Shown here piece after piece: positions 16,944-25,737 of a DNA stretch of 64,000 nucleotides. The stretch's first letter is position 1; every line of letters begins with the position of its first letter. Position numbers and translations under genes: made by a program. A model generated the notes under the pieces. That model saw only the letters and a list, made by a program, of their open reading frames with translations. It was not told where the DNA came from and searched no databases. Source of the DNA: Oscillospiraceae bacterium (lineage in GTDB: Bacteria > Bacillota > Clostridia > Oscillospirales > Oscillospiraceae); NCBI GenBank assembly GCA_017458065.1, contig JAFTGD010000006.1, positions 45,748 to 109,747 on the forward strand. The letters run 5' to 3'.

Positions 16944-18803
16944 ATGGAACGTTTGCAAACGCTGCTGAAAAAAGCAAATCAGCTTCCGCTGCTCCCCGGC
17001 GTATATATCATGCTGGACGGACAGGGGGAGGTCATCTATGTCGGCAAGGCGAAGAAGCTCAAGAACCGTGTCAGCAGCTACTTTCACGGGGAGCACCTGC
17101 CGAAGGTGGCCGCCATGGTGGACAAGGTGGCGGACTTTCAGGTCATTGTGGCCGGGAGCGAGTTTGAGGCGCTGGTGCTGGAAAACTCCCTCATCAAGCG
17201 CCACAAGCCCCATTACAACATCCTTCTGAAGGACGACAAGGGCTACCCCTTTATCCGGATGGACAACAGGCAGGAATACCCGAGGCTGGAGATCTCCTCC
17301 CGGGCGGAGAAGGACGGCGCGGACTACTATGGCCCCTTCGGAGGCCGTTACCAGAGCCGTGAGATCATCGACGCCATCTCCAAGGCCCTGCTGCTGCCGG
17401 ACTGCTCCAGAAGCTTCCCGCGGGACATCGGGAAGGAGCGGCCCTGTCTGAACTATCATATGGAAAAGTGCGCGGGCTGGTGCCTGCGCGACGCGAGCGC
17501 CGAGGACTACCGCACGCGCTGCCGCCAGGCCGCCCTGATTCTGGAGGGCAAGAGCGGCGAACTCATCGACAGCCTCCGGCAGGAGATGGAGAAGGCGGCG
17601 GAGGAACTGCGCTTTGAGCGCGCGGCCGAGATCCGCGACCGGATCCGCGCCATCGAGGGCCTGCAGAACCACCAGCGCGTGATCGCCACCGCCTTCAACG
17701 ACACCGACGCCGTCGGCTTCCGCCGGGGGGCGAAAAGCTGCTTCACCGTGCTCCATTTTGTCAGCGGCGACCTCGCCGGCAAGGACGTGGAGATGATGGA
17801 CGAACCGCTGGAGGAGGACGGCGAGGCGGTGGCGGAGCTGGTCCGCCAGTACTATACCGCGTCCGGTGCCGGCCAGCCGAAGACCATCCTTCTGCCCTGC
17901 GATATCGACGGGGCGGAGGATCTGGAAAAGCTGATCGGGGAACCGTCCGGCAGGAGAGTGCACATCGAAGTGCCGAAGCGCGGCGAGCGTCTGCGCCTGG
18001 TGGAGAGCGCCCAGCTCAACGCCCAGGAGGAGATCCTGCGCCGTACCACGGTCGAGCAGCGCCGCAGCAAAACGCTGGAGTGGCTGCAGAAGGCGCTGGA
18101 GCTGGAGAGCTTTCCGCACCGGATCGAGGCCTTCGATATCTCGAACCTCGGCAGCATGGGCATCGTCGCCGCGATGACGGTGTTCCAGGACGGCAAACCC
18201 CGCAAGTCCGACTACCGCAAGTTCCGCATCCGGGACCTGGAGGGACCGGACGACTACGCCAGCATGTACCAGGCGGTGAGCCGCCGTTTCCGGCATTATC
18301 TGGACGGGGATGAAAAGTTTGCCCCGCTGCCGGATCTGCTGCTCATCGACGGCGGCGATGTCCACACCGCCACCGCCGAGCGGGCGCTGGCGGATCTGGG
18401 GCTGCGGGTGCCCTGTTTCGGCATGGTCAAGGACGACCGGCACCGCACCCGGGCGCTGATGACCGCCGACGGCAGAGAGATCGGCATCAGCGGCAACCAG
18501 GCGGTTTTCTCCCTGATCGGTAACATCCAGGAGGAGACGCACAACAGCGCCATCTCGTATCAGCGCTCGCTTCGCAAGGAGGGCTTCGCCTCAGAGCTGG
18601 ACAAAGTGGAGGGCATCGGCCCGAAGCGGAAGAATGACCTGCTGCGCCGCTTCCGCTCGCTGAAAGCCATCCGCGAGGCAAGCATGGAGGAACTGAGAGA
18701 AGCAGTGCCGCAGAACGCGGCGGAGGCCGTGTACAGGCATTTTCACGAGGAGGAAGCAGAGAAATGCGAGTCATCACCGGCATCGCCGGAGGGCGGAAAC
18801 TGA
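16944..18803 (+). CDS. uvrC: Excinuclease ABC subunit C
   Basis: UvrC makes both incisions in nucleotide excision repair. The 619-residue protein has an N-terminal GIY-YIG nuclease (LPGVYIMLDGQGEVIYVGKA near 16-36), a CAGWC cysteine region near 172, a UvrB-binding UVR motif (EMEKAAEELRFERAAEIRDRI near 215), an RNase H-like C-terminal nuclease (AFDISNLGSMGIVAAM near 395, then LLIDGGDVH), and a final helix-hairpin-helix (LDKVEGIGPKRKNDLLRRF). All are intact. It overlaps rsmD by 40 bases, an unusually long overlap that implies coupling. Confidence 0.95.
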   Translation: MERLQTLLKKANQLPLLPGVYIMLDGQGEVIYVGKAKKLKNRVSSYFHGEHLPKVAAMVDKVADFQVIVAGSEFEALVLENSLIKRHKPHYNILLKDDKGYPFIRMDNRQEYPRLEISSRAEKDGADYYGPFGGRYQSREIIDAISKALLLPDCSRSFPRDIGKERPCLNYHMEKCAGWCLRDASAEDYRTRCRQAALILEGKSGELIDSLRQEMEKAAEELRFERAAEIRDRIRAIEGLQNHQRVIATAFNDTDAVGFRRGAKSCFTVLHFVSGDLAGKDVEMMDEPLEEDGEAVAELVRQYYTASGAGQPKTILLPCDIDGAEDLEKLIGEPSGRRVHIEVPKRGERLRLVESAQLNAQEEILRRTTVEQRRSKTLEWLQKALELESFPHRIEAFDISNLGSMGIVAAMTVFQDGKPRKSDYRKFRIRDLEGPDDYASMYQAVSRRFRHYLDGDEKFAPLPDLLLIDGGDVHTATAERALADLGLRVPCFGMVKDDRHRTRALMTADGREIGISGNQAVFSLIGNIQEETHNSAISYQRSLRKEGFASELDKVEGIGPKRKNDLLRRFRSLKAIREASMEELREAVPQNAAEAVYRHFHEEEAEKCESSPASPEGGN

Positions 18804-19315
18804 AGAGCCCCGACGGCGAGGCGGTCCGCCCCACCGCGGACCATGTGAAGCAGGCCATGTTCAACATCCTGCAGTTTGACCTGGAGGGCAGAAGAGTGCT
18901 GGACCTCTTCGGCGGCAGCGGCCAGCTGGGCATTGAGGCCCTGAGCCGCGGCGCAAGGGAGACGGTCTTTGTCGACAGCAGCCGGACCTCGGCCGCGCTC
19001 ATCCGGGAGAACCTGAAGCGCTGCGGCCTGAACGGAAGGGTGCTGCAGACGGATGCGCTGAGCTTCCTTGCGCGGGGAGAGAAATTCGACGTGATTTTTA
19101 TCGACCCGCCCTATGACAGCGGGCTGTACGCCGCCGTGCTGGAGCGCATAAATGCCGTTGACAACTTGACCGAAGGTGGTATAATAGTGTGCGAAGCACG
19201 TGCCGGGACGGAACTGCCTGAGATGACGGGGCCCTATCGAAAGCTCCGCGAGCGGCGTTACGGCAGCGTGAAAATCTGCTTGTATACGAAGGCGGCTTAT
19301 GAACAGCGACAGTAA
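18764..19315 (+). CDS. rsmD: 16S rRNA guanine-966 N2-methyltransferase
   Basis: RsmD methylates G966 of 16S rRNA. The 183-residue protein shows MRVITGIAGGRKLKSP, the guiding RPTADHVKQAMFNIL, the SAM motif LDLFGGSGQLGIEALSRG, and the catalytic FDVIFIDPPYDSG. The start lies inside the uvrC 3' end with AGGAGGAAG upstream. It overlaps coaD by 17 bases, the standard rsmD-coaD pairing. Confidence 0.94.
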   Translation: MRVITGIAGGRKLKSPDGEAVRPTADHVKQAMFNILQFDLEGRRVLDLFGGSGQLGIEALSRGARETVFVDSSRTSAALIRENLKRCGLNGRVLQTDALSFLARGEKFDVIFIDPPYDSGLYAAVLERINAVDNLTEGGIIVCEARAGTELPEMTGPYRKLRERRYGSVKICLYTKAAYEQRQ

Positions 19316-19808
19316 ACGCATTGCCATCTGCCCCGGGAGCTTCGATCCTATTACGCTCGGGCATCTGAACATCATCCGCCGCAGTGCGCAGATTTTTGAC
19401 GAGGTGGTTGTCTGCATCATGCAGAACTCCACCAAGACCTCGCCGATGTTCAGCATCGACGAGCGCGTGGAGATGGTGCGGCGCGCCATTGTGCGCTATC
19501 CCAACGTCCGGGTCGATACGGCGTCGATCCTGCTGGCGGAATACGCCAGGCAGTTCAAGCACGCGGTGATCGTAAAGGGCCTTCGGGCCGCGTCGGATTT
19601 TGAGTATGAGTTCCAGATGAACCTGATCAACAAGAAGATCAATCCGGAGCTCGAGACCATGTTCCTCACCTCGAGTGAAAAGTACACGTTTTTGTCCTCT
19701 TCCGTGGTACGTGAGATGGCAATGTACGGAGCGGACCTGACCGGTCTTGTCCCGGTCGAGCTGATCCCCGATATTGAGAAAAAAGCCAAGTTATGGAGGA
19801 AAACCTGA
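19299..19808 (+). CDS. coaD: Phosphopantetheine adenylyltransferase
   Basis: CoaD transfers AMP from ATP to 4'-phosphopantetheine, the penultimate step of coenzyme A synthesis. The 169-residue protein has CPGSFDPITLGHLNIIRR (the nucleotidyltransferase T/HxGH motif), KGLRAASDFEYEFQM near 90, and the SSSVVREMAMYGAD motif near 130 that closes over ATP. Its ATG lies inside rsmD, and the stop overlaps the next start (TGATG). Confidence 0.95.
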   Translation: MNSDSKRIAICPGSFDPITLGHLNIIRRSAQIFDEVVVCIMQNSTKTSPMFSIDERVEMVRRAIVRYPNVRVDTASILLAEYARQFKHAVIVKGLRAASDFEYEFQMNLINKKINPELETMFLTSSEKYTFLSSSVVREMAMYGADLTGLVPVELIPDIEKKAKLWRKT

Positions 19809-20338
19809 TGGAGAACGGAGACGTCATAGAACTGCTGGACACCCTGTACAGCATGATTTCGGAAGCGTGGGGCGTCCCCCTGGGTAACGACAAGTGCATC
19901 ATCGAGCGCGAGAAGGCCCTGGATATCATCAACGAGATCAAGGCCGCCATGCCCTCCGCACTGGCCGAGGCCAAGCGTCTTGTCGCCGCCAGGGACGAGT
20001 TCATCGGCAACGCCAAGAAGGAAGCGGAGGCGCTGCGCAAGAGCTCGGAGGAGAAGGCGCGCTCCATGATCGAGGAGCAGGAGATCATCCGCGTGGCACG
20101 GGCCAGAAGCGCCGAAATGATTTCGTCCGCCGAGGCCAAGAGCGCCGAGCTCAGGAGAGTCGCGGGGGACTATGTGGACGATGTGATGCGCCAGGCGGAG
20201 GAGAGCCTGCGCAACTCCCTCGAGACCATCCAGTCCGCCCACACCGCCGTGCGCACCGCAAACGGCGGCAGGACCGCATCCGTGAGTTCCAGACGCGACC
20301 GCGAGCCGGAAGAGAAGGACTTTATCTCCTTCCAGTAA
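19808..20338 (+). CDS. Coiled-coil protein encoded after coaD
   Basis: This 176-residue soluble protein is mostly one long charged helix (residues about 45-150: EAKRLVAARDEF, then AKKEAEALRKSSEEKARSMI, then repeated Ala/Glu/Arg heptads). It superficially resembles ATP synthase subunit b but lacks a membrane segment. Similar proteins follow coaD in other Clostridia, but the function is unknown. Resemblance to DivIVA-like or septum-associated coiled coils is possible, since the division cluster follows. ATG 19808 is chosen over the in-frame ATG at 19793 because GGAGG lies 8 bases upstream. Confidence 0.75.
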   Translation: MENGDVIELLDTLYSMISEAWGVPLGNDKCIIEREKALDIINEIKAAMPSALAEAKRLVAARDEFIGNAKKEAEALRKSSEEKARSMIEEQEIIRVARARSAEMISSAEAKSAELRRVAGDYVDDVMRQAEESLRNSLETIQSAHTAVRTANGGRTASVSSRRDREPEEKDFISFQ

Positions 20339-20375
20339 GCCCTCAGGACAAGTCCATATCGATACGCATATCGGC

Positions 20376-20405
20376 AGACCGCCTCATTTTGAGGCGGTCT
20401 TTTTG
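20376..20405 (+). terminator. Terminator before the division cluster
   Basis: Perfect 10-base arms (AGACCGCCTC and GAGGCGGTCT) enclose a 5-base loop, and five T follow directly. It separates the uvrC-coaD run from mraZ. Confidence 0.92.
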
Positions 20406-20442
20406 CGCAAAATGACGAAAATAAAAAAAGCGAAAGAAGCCC

Positions 20443-20516
20443 TTGATTTTTCCTGCTGTCTAACCTATAATAGTGGAGCATAGTGGTGCAAAGTGGTGAA
20501 TTGTGGGAAAAAGGGG
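20443..20516 (+). promoter_or_regulatory. mraZ promoter with 10-bp-periodic GTGG repeats
   Basis: TTGATT (20443-20448) and TATAAT (20466-20471) are 17 bases apart. Immediately after the -10, GTGG occurs at 20473, 20483, 20493 and 20503, with an imperfect GGGG at 20513, each exactly 10 bases from the last. MraZ proteins are known to repress their own operon by binding direct GTGG- or TGGG-type repeats spaced one helical turn apart, so this array is the likely MraZ operator. Confidence 0.82.
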
Positions 20517-20524
20517 TGGACACC

Positions 20525-20941
20525 GTGACTGGCGAATATCAGCACGCGCTCGACAACAAGGGAAGGATTTTTATCCCGGCCCGGCTTCGTGAAGAGCTGG
20601 GTCAGACGGTCTATGTCACGCTGTCGATGGACCGCTGCCTGAGCGTCTACAGCACGGAGAGCTGGGACGGTCTGACCGAGAAGGTCAACGCCCTGCCCTA
20701 TGTCCGCCAACGCAAGATGCGCCCGCTTTTCGCCTATGCCGTACGCTGCGATCTGGACGCGCAGGGGCGCGTGCTCCTGCCGCAAAACCTGCGGGACTGG
20801 GCCGGCCTTGTGAAGAACGTCACGGTCGTCGGCTGCAACAACCACGCGGAGCTCTGGGACAGCGACAGCTGGCATGCCGTCTTTGAGGCGGAGACCACGC
20901 CGGAGAACATCGCGTCGGTCCTGGAGGAGCTGGAGTTCTGA
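20525..20941 (+). CDS. mraZ: Transcriptional regulator MraZ
   Basis: MraZ is an AbrB-like, ring-forming DNA-binding protein that controls the division and cell-wall operon. The 138-residue protein has two SpoVT-AbrB half-repeats: GEYQHALDNKGRIFIPARLR at the start and RCDLDAQGRVLLPQNLRDWA near 80, each with its DxxGR signature. The GTG at 20525 is chosen because it places the first motif at the N-terminus and follows AGGGGTGG. It overlaps rsmH (TGATG). Confidence 0.94.
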   Translation: MTGEYQHALDNKGRIFIPARLREELGQTVYVTLSMDRCLSVYSTESWDGLTEKVNALPYVRQRKMRPLFAYAVRCDLDAQGRVLLPQNLRDWAGLVKNVTVVGCNNHAELWDSDSWHAVFEAETTPENIASVLEELEF

Positions 20942-21870
20942 TGGCGGAGCATGTCTCGGTCCTGCTGGACGAGTGCATCGAAGGGCTGAAGATCCGTCCG
21001 GACGGTATCTATCTGGACGGGACGCTCGGCCTGGGCGGCCATTCCGCGGCCATCGCCTCCCGGCTGGAGACCGGCAGGCTGATCGGAATTGACCGGGACG
21101 AGACAGCCATCGCGAGGGCGGGAGAGCGCCTGAAGGAATACGGCTCCCGCGTGACCCTGGTCCACGGCAGCTTCGGCGCCCTTGGTGAGATCCTGGACGG
21201 GCTCGGTATCCGGGCGGTGGACGGCATGCTTTTTGACCTCGGCGTCTCCTCGCCGCAGCTGGACGAGGCCGAGAGAGGCTTTTCCTACCGGCTGGATGCA
21301 CCGCTGGACATGCGGATGGACCGGACGCAGGGAAAGAGCGCCTGGGATGTGGTAAACCGCTATGACGAGGCCGAGCTCAGCCGGATCTTCTTCGTATACG
21401 GGGAAGAGCGGCATGCCCGCAGAGTCAGCGCCGCCATCGTACACAGACGGCAGGAGAGCCCCATTGAGACCACCCTGCAGCTTGCGGAGATTATCCGAAG
21501 CGCCATGCCGGCAGCGGCGCTGAGAGAGAAGCAGCATCCCGCGAAGCGCTGCTTCCAGGCGATCCGGATCGAAGTGAACAACGAGCTGGGCGAGGTCGAG
21601 CAGATGATGCGCACCGCGCCGGACCGCCTGAACACGGGCGGGAGGCTCTGCGTCATCTCTTTCCACTCGCTGGAAGACCGCATTGTGAAGCAGGCTGTCG
21701 CCGCGAGAGAACACGGCTGCACCTGCCCCAGGGAGGCGCCGGTCTGCACCTGCGGCTTCCGCCAGACCCTCAAAACGATTACAAGAAAGCCGATTCTGCC
21801 CACACCGGAGGAGTGTGCCGCCAATCCGCGCGCACGCAGTGCAAAGCTTCGGGTGGCGGAAAGAATATAG
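20941..21870 (+). CDS. rsmH: 16S rRNA cytosine-1402 N4-methyltransferase
   Basis: RsmH (MraW) methylates N4 of C1402 in the decoding centre. The 309-residue protein has HVSVLLDECIEGL, the SAM loop DGTLGLGGHSAAI, LFDLGVSSPQLDEAERGFSY near 98-118, PLDMRMD, and the late CVISFHSLEDRIVK. All are family hallmarks. A cysteine cluster (CTCPREAPVCTC) near 260 is common in the family. Its start overlaps mraZ. In most Firmicutes ftsL and the division transpeptidase gene follow, but here murE follows directly. Confidence 0.95.
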   Translation: MAEHVSVLLDECIEGLKIRPDGIYLDGTLGLGGHSAAIASRLETGRLIGIDRDETAIARAGERLKEYGSRVTLVHGSFGALGEILDGLGIRAVDGMLFDLGVSSPQLDEAERGFSYRLDAPLDMRMDRTQGKSAWDVVNRYDEAELSRIFFVYGEERHARRVSAAIVHRRQESPIETTLQLAEIIRSAMPAAALREKQHPAKRCFQAIRIEVNNELGEVEQMMRTAPDRLNTGGRLCVISFHSLEDRIVKQAVAAREHGCTCPREAPVCTCGFRQTLKTITRKPILPTPEECAANPRARSAKLRVAERI

Positions 21871-21872
21871 AC

Positions 21873-23330
21873 ATGAAACTGAAAGATCTGATTGCGCCGC
21901 TGGAGATCGTATCCATGACGGCGGACCCGGAGACGGAGATCCGCGGTCTGAGCTACGACTCGCGGAGAACGGAAGAGGGGGACCTCTTTGTGGCCATCCG
22001 GGGCTTTGAGACGGACGGCCATCGCTTTATCCCGCGCGCGATCGAAAAGCGCGCCGCCGTGATCCTCTGCGAGGTCGCGCCGGAACAGGATATCCCCTAT
22101 GTGCAGGTGAAGGACAGCCGCCATGCGCTGGCGCTCTGCAGCTGTGCGTTCTACGGCAATCCCTCGGCGAAGATGCGCGTCATCGGTATCACCGGCACCA
22201 GCGGCAAGACCAGCGTCAGCACCCTGCTGAAGCACGTCCTGGAAGAGACCCGCGGCCCGAAGGTGGGGATGATCGGGACCACCGGCATCCAGATCGGGCA
22301 GGAGGAGATCCCGTCCGAGTACACCACGCCGGAGAGCCTGGAGCTGCAGAAGCTCTTTGCCCACATGGCCAAGGAGAACTGCAGCCACGCGGTGATGGAG
22401 GTCTCGTCCCACGCCCTGGCGCTCAGCCGGGTGGCCGGGATCAAGTTTGACACGGCCCTTTTCACCAATCTGAGCCAGGACCATCTGGACTTCCACGGGA
22501 CGATGGAAGACTACGCCCTCGCTAAGAAAAAGATCTTTTCCCAGTGCCGCAGTGCCTGGGTCAACGCCGACGACAGCTGGACCCCTTTCATGACGGAAGG
22601 CGTCATCTGCCCGGTCAGGCGCTTCGGCACCGCCGAAGAGGCCGCCCTTCGGGCGGAGAACGTCCGCTTCTATCCGGACCGGGTCGTCTTCGACGCGGTG
22701 TATGAAGGCGGACGGACGGAGACCGTGCTCCACATCCCGGGGACCTTTTCGGTGGCCAATGCTCTCGCCGTCATGGCGGCGGCACTCTCGGAGGGGATCA
22801 GCCCCGAGGAGAGCGCCCGGGCCCTTGCCACCGCCCACGGCGTGAAGGGGCGGCTCGAGTCCGTCCCGACCGACGGGAACTATCACATCCTGATTGACTA
22901 CTCCCATAAACCGGATGCCCTGGAGAAGGTGCTCCGCAGCCTCAGACCCACCACCGCCGGACGGCTGATCTGCCTGTTCGGCTGCGGCGGGGATCGGGAC
23001 CGTCTGAAGCGGCCGCTGATGGGGAAGATTGCGGCGGAGCTGTCCGACCTGGTGATCCTGACCAGCGACAACCCCAGAACCGAGGAGCCGGAGCGCATCA
23101 TCGACGAGATCCAGGCCGGTCTGGAGGGGACTTCTACCCCGTGGATCCGCATCTGCGACCGGGTGGAGGCCATCCACAGGGCCATCGACCTGGCGCAGGA
23201 CGGCGATGTGATTCTGCTGGCGGGAAAGGGACACGAAGATTACCAGATTGTCGGCCATGAGAAGCGCCACATGGATGAGCGGGAGCTTGTAGCCGGATAC
23301 CTGAGAGAAAGAGAGACGAAAGCCCTATGA
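21873..23330 (+). CDS. murE: UDP-MurNAc-tripeptide synthetase (diaminopimelate-adding type)
   Basis: MurE adds the third residue of the peptidoglycan stem peptide. The 485-residue protein has the Mur ligase layout: an N-terminal UDP-binding domain (LSYDSRRTEEGDLFVAI), the ATP loop TGTSGKT at 107-113, EVSSHALALSR at 176-186, the metal-ligand region NLSQDHLDFHG, and the C-terminal DNPR motif at 399-402. DNPR is the signature of enzymes that add meso-diaminopimelate rather than lysine. The start lies 2 bases after the rsmH stop, and the stop overlaps mraY. Confidence 0.95.
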   Translation: MKLKDLIAPLEIVSMTADPETEIRGLSYDSRRTEEGDLFVAIRGFETDGHRFIPRAIEKRAAVILCEVAPEQDIPYVQVKDSRHALALCSCAFYGNPSAKMRVIGITGTSGKTSVSTLLKHVLEETRGPKVGMIGTTGIQIGQEEIPSEYTTPESLELQKLFAHMAKENCSHAVMEVSSHALALSRVAGIKFDTALFTNLSQDHLDFHGTMEDYALAKKKIFSQCRSAWVNADDSWTPFMTEGVICPVRRFGTAEEAALRAENVRFYPDRVVFDAVYEGGRTETVLHIPGTFSVANALAVMAAALSEGISPEESARALATAHGVKGRLESVPTDGNYHILIDYSHKPDALEKVLRSLRPTTAGRLICLFGCGGDRDRLKRPLMGKIAAELSDLVILTSDNPRTEEPERIIDEIQAGLEGTSTPWIRICDRVEAIHRAIDLAQDGDVILLAGKGHEDYQIVGHEKRHMDERELVAGYLRERETKAL

Positions 23331-24337
23331 CGATGCAGATGCTCTGTGCGTTTACGATCGCGTTTTTGTTCGTAACTGCTTTCGGAAAATGGTATATTCC
23401 CTGGCTGGAGAAGGAAAAGGCGAGGCAGCTGATCAAAGAGAACGGCCCCACCTGGCACGCCTCCAAGAGCGGTACCCCCACCATGGGCGGCGTCATGTTC
23501 ATCCTCGGTACCATGCTGGTCTGTTTGACAGTCGGGTTTCCGGGCATGCTGCAGGGACGCTATGAGCACATTTTTGTGCTGCTGTTCGCGCTTGTCTTCG
23601 GCGCCATCGGCCTGCTGGACGACTGGCAGAAGATCCGCAAAAAACAGAACCTCGGTCTCTCCACCAAAGCCAAGTTCCTTCTGCAGCTGGTTGCGGCGCT
23701 GCTCTTCCTCCTGCTGATGACCAAGATGGGCTTCCTCCACACGGTGCTGTACCTGCCTCTCTCCGGTAAGACGGTCAAAGTACCGCCGGTGCTCTTCTAT
23801 ATTTTCGCAATATTCGTGATTGTCGGTACGGTCAATGCCGTGAACATCACCGACGGCGTCGACGGCCTTGCGACGGGGACCTCGATCCCGGTGTTTCTGT
23901 TCTTCGTGCTGGTGACTTTCGCCTGGGGGAGGGAATACCTGCAGCTCGGGCTCTTCGCTTCTGCCATGGTCGGCGGGCTGATGGGCTTCCTGGTCTATAA
24001 CTTTAACCCCGCCAAGGTGTTCATGGGTGACACGGGCAGTCTGTTCCTCGGCGGCGCCATCGCGGCGATGGCCTTCGCCTACGACATCCCGCTCATTCTG
24101 ATCCCGCTCTGCGTCATGTTCATCATCGAGACCCTCTCGGATATCATCCAGGTCGGCTATTTCAAGCTGACCCACGGCAAGAGAGTCTTCCGCATGGCGC
24201 CCTTCCACCACCATCTGGAGATGGGCGGCTGGACCGGAAGAAAATGGAAGGAAAAGGAGATCTTTGTCCTCTACACCGGCGTTGCACTGCTGTGCATGGT
24301 GTTCTCCTTCCTGATCGTGTTTGAAAGATTTCAGTAA
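23327..24337 (+). CDS. mraY: Phospho-MurNAc-pentapeptide transferase
   Basis: MraY makes lipid I by moving phospho-MurNAc-pentapeptide to undecaprenyl phosphate at the membrane. The 336-residue protein has about ten membrane spans and the family motifs GTPTMGGVMF, the catalytic GLLDDWQK at about 98, NAVNITDGVDGLATG at about 170, FMGDTGSLFLGG, and the histidine motif MAPFHHHLEMGG near 285. Its ATG overlaps the murE stop by four bases. Confidence 0.95.
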   Translation: MTMQMLCAFTIAFLFVTAFGKWYIPWLEKEKARQLIKENGPTWHASKSGTPTMGGVMFILGTMLVCLTVGFPGMLQGRYEHIFVLLFALVFGAIGLLDDWQKIRKKQNLGLSTKAKFLLQLVAALLFLLLMTKMGFLHTVLYLPLSGKTVKVPPVLFYIFAIFVIVGTVNAVNITDGVDGLATGTSIPVFLFFVLVTFAWGREYLQLGLFASAMVGGLMGFLVYNFNPAKVFMGDTGSLFLGGAIAAMAFAYDIPLILIPLCVMFIIETLSDIIQVGYFKLTHGKRVFRMAPFHHHLEMGGWTGRKWKEKEIFVLYTGVALLCMVFSFLIVFERFQ

Positions 24338-24347
24338 GGACCTGATT

Positions 24348-25484
24348 ATGAAATTTGTACTTACCTGCGGCGGGACCGCAGGTCACATCAATCCCGCGAT
24401 CGCTGTGGCACAGCGGTTGCGGGAAATTGTTCCCGAGTGTGAGATCCTCTTCATCGGGGCGGAAGGCAAAATGGAGATGGACCTGGTTCCTCGCGAGGGC
24501 TTCGAGATTGTGCCGCTGCGGGTCACCAACCTGAGCCGCGGCATCCATCTGGCGGACATCGGGCACAACATCCACTCGCTCAAGAATGTGATCGAATCCG
24601 GCCACGAGGCAAAACGGATCCTGAAGGAGTTCCGGCCCGATGCGGTGCTGGGGACCGGCGGATACGTCTGTTATCCCGTGCTGCACGAGGCGGCAAAGCT
24701 CGGCATCCCCACGCTGGTCCATGAGAGCAACGCAGTCCCCGGCCTCACCACCAGGATGCTGGCCGACCACGTGAGCTGCGTCCTGCTCGGCTATGAGGAG
24801 AGCCGCCAGCATTATCCCGCCGCGGCCGATGTGCGCGTTACCGGGACGCCGGTGCGCGGCAAATTCAGCATATACACGAAGGAGCTTGCGAAGGAAGAGC
24901 TGGGCATCGCGCCGGATATGCCGCTGGTGGTCTCCATGTGGGGGTCGCTGGGCTCCGGCCATATGAACGAGACCCTTGTCAAAATGCTGCCCCTGATGAA
25001 AAACCAGAAAGACTTCCGCATGATCCACGCGACGGGAAGCTATTACTATCAGGATGTGACGAAGAAGCTGCAGGACGCGGGCGTCGACACCGTCGACTGC
25101 AACACCGATGTCCGGGAGTATATCTACGACGCGGCGCGGGTCCTCTGCGCTGCGGACCTGGTGCTCTGCCGGGCAGGGGCGTCTACGCTCTCCGAGCTCA
25201 GCAGCATCGGAAAGCCGGCGCTGATCGTCCCGTCCCCCAACGTCACCAACCACCATCAGGAGAAAAACGCCCGTCTGGTGGAACGCGCAGGCGGCGCCAA
25301 AGTCCTGCTGGAAGGGGAGTTTGACGAGGCGAGCTTCCTCGCCGAGATCCGGAAGCTGGTCTCCGACAGCGAGACGCTCTCCGCCATGTCCCGGTCGATG
25401 CTGGACCTCGCGGTCCCCGACGCGCTGGATCAGATCGTGGACACGGTGCTGGAATACGCCAGAAAAGGCCGGACAAAAAAATAA
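24348..25484 (+). CDS. murG: Lipid II synthase (GlcNAc transferase MurG)
   Basis: MurG adds GlcNAc to lipid I, giving lipid II, on the inner membrane face. The 378-residue GT-B protein has the N-terminal glycine loop TCGGTAGHINPA, VLGTGGYVCYPVL near 102, HESNAVPG near 126, GSLGSGHMNE near 205 and the C-terminal AGASTLSELSSIGKPALIVPSP. The usual GGSxG second glycine loop is replaced by WGSLGSG. The start at 24348 is set by homology at the N-terminus. It follows mraY by 10 bases. Confidence 0.94.
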   Translation: MKFVLTCGGTAGHINPAIAVAQRLREIVPECEILFIGAEGKMEMDLVPREGFEIVPLRVTNLSRGIHLADIGHNIHSLKNVIESGHEAKRILKEFRPDAVLGTGGYVCYPVLHEAAKLGIPTLVHESNAVPGLTTRMLADHVSCVLLGYEESRQHYPAAADVRVTGTPVRGKFSIYTKELAKEELGIAPDMPLVVSMWGSLGSGHMNETLVKMLPLMKNQKDFRMIHATGSYYYQDVTKKLQDAGVDTVDCNTDVREYIYDAARVLCAADLVLCRAGASTLSELSSIGKPALIVPSPNVTNHHQEKNARLVERAGGAKVLLEGEFDEASFLAEIRKLVSDSETLSAMSRSMLDLAVPDALDQIVDTVLEYARKGRTKK

Positions 25485-25517
25485 GCTTTTCCTCACAGGA
25501 AAAACATGCTATAATCA

Positions 25518-25545
25518 ACAGACCGTATTCTGCGGTCTGTTTTGC
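25518..25545 (+). terminator. Hairpin after murG
   Basis: Eight-base arms ACAGACCG and CGGTCTGT enclose a 7-base loop and are followed by TTTGC. They lie 34 bases after murG. A TATAAT just upstream (25510-25515) could belong to a promoter, though no clear -35 is seen. Confidence 0.6.
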
Positions 25546-25565
25546 GTAACGCCTTGGATGATACT

Positions 25566-25713
25566 AGTTCCCCATTAAAAGTAGAAAAAACTACTTTTAA
25601 TAGCGCGTTAGCGCGTCGGGAACTGCATGAGACGACTTCTGCGCCTTTCGCGCAGAAGGGCGATGCGTCAAGCAGCGCCTTTTCAATAAAAAGTGTCTGC
25701 TTTTTATTGAAAA
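25566..25713. repeat. Chain of perfect hairpins between murG and ftsQ
   Basis: Within 148 bases there are four inverted repeats. An outer stem AGTTCCC (25566-25572) pairs with GGGAACT (25618-25624). It encloses an 11-base perfect hairpin (25574-25584 with 25591-25601) and a GCGC/GCGC hairpin. A 9-base perfect hairpin CTTCTGCGC / GCGCAGAAG follows (25636-25658), then a 13-base perfect AT-rich hairpin (25680-25692 with 25701-25713). The density and perfection look like a non-autonomous palindromic mobile element or structured leader. Only copies elsewhere in the genome would tell which. Confidence 0.6.
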
Positions 25714-25737
25714 ACAGTATGAGATGGGAGAGCCCGA

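Noticed and set aside
16668-18542. Long minus-strand frame across the HPr gene and uvrC (624 codons)
   Set aside because: It is a shadow of GC-rich coding sequence. Its end crosses the HPr terminator and promoter.
21360-23270. Long minus-strand frame across rsmH and murE (636 codons)
   Set aside because: Same reason. Both plus-strand genes have intact family motifs, and the antisense product resembles nothing.
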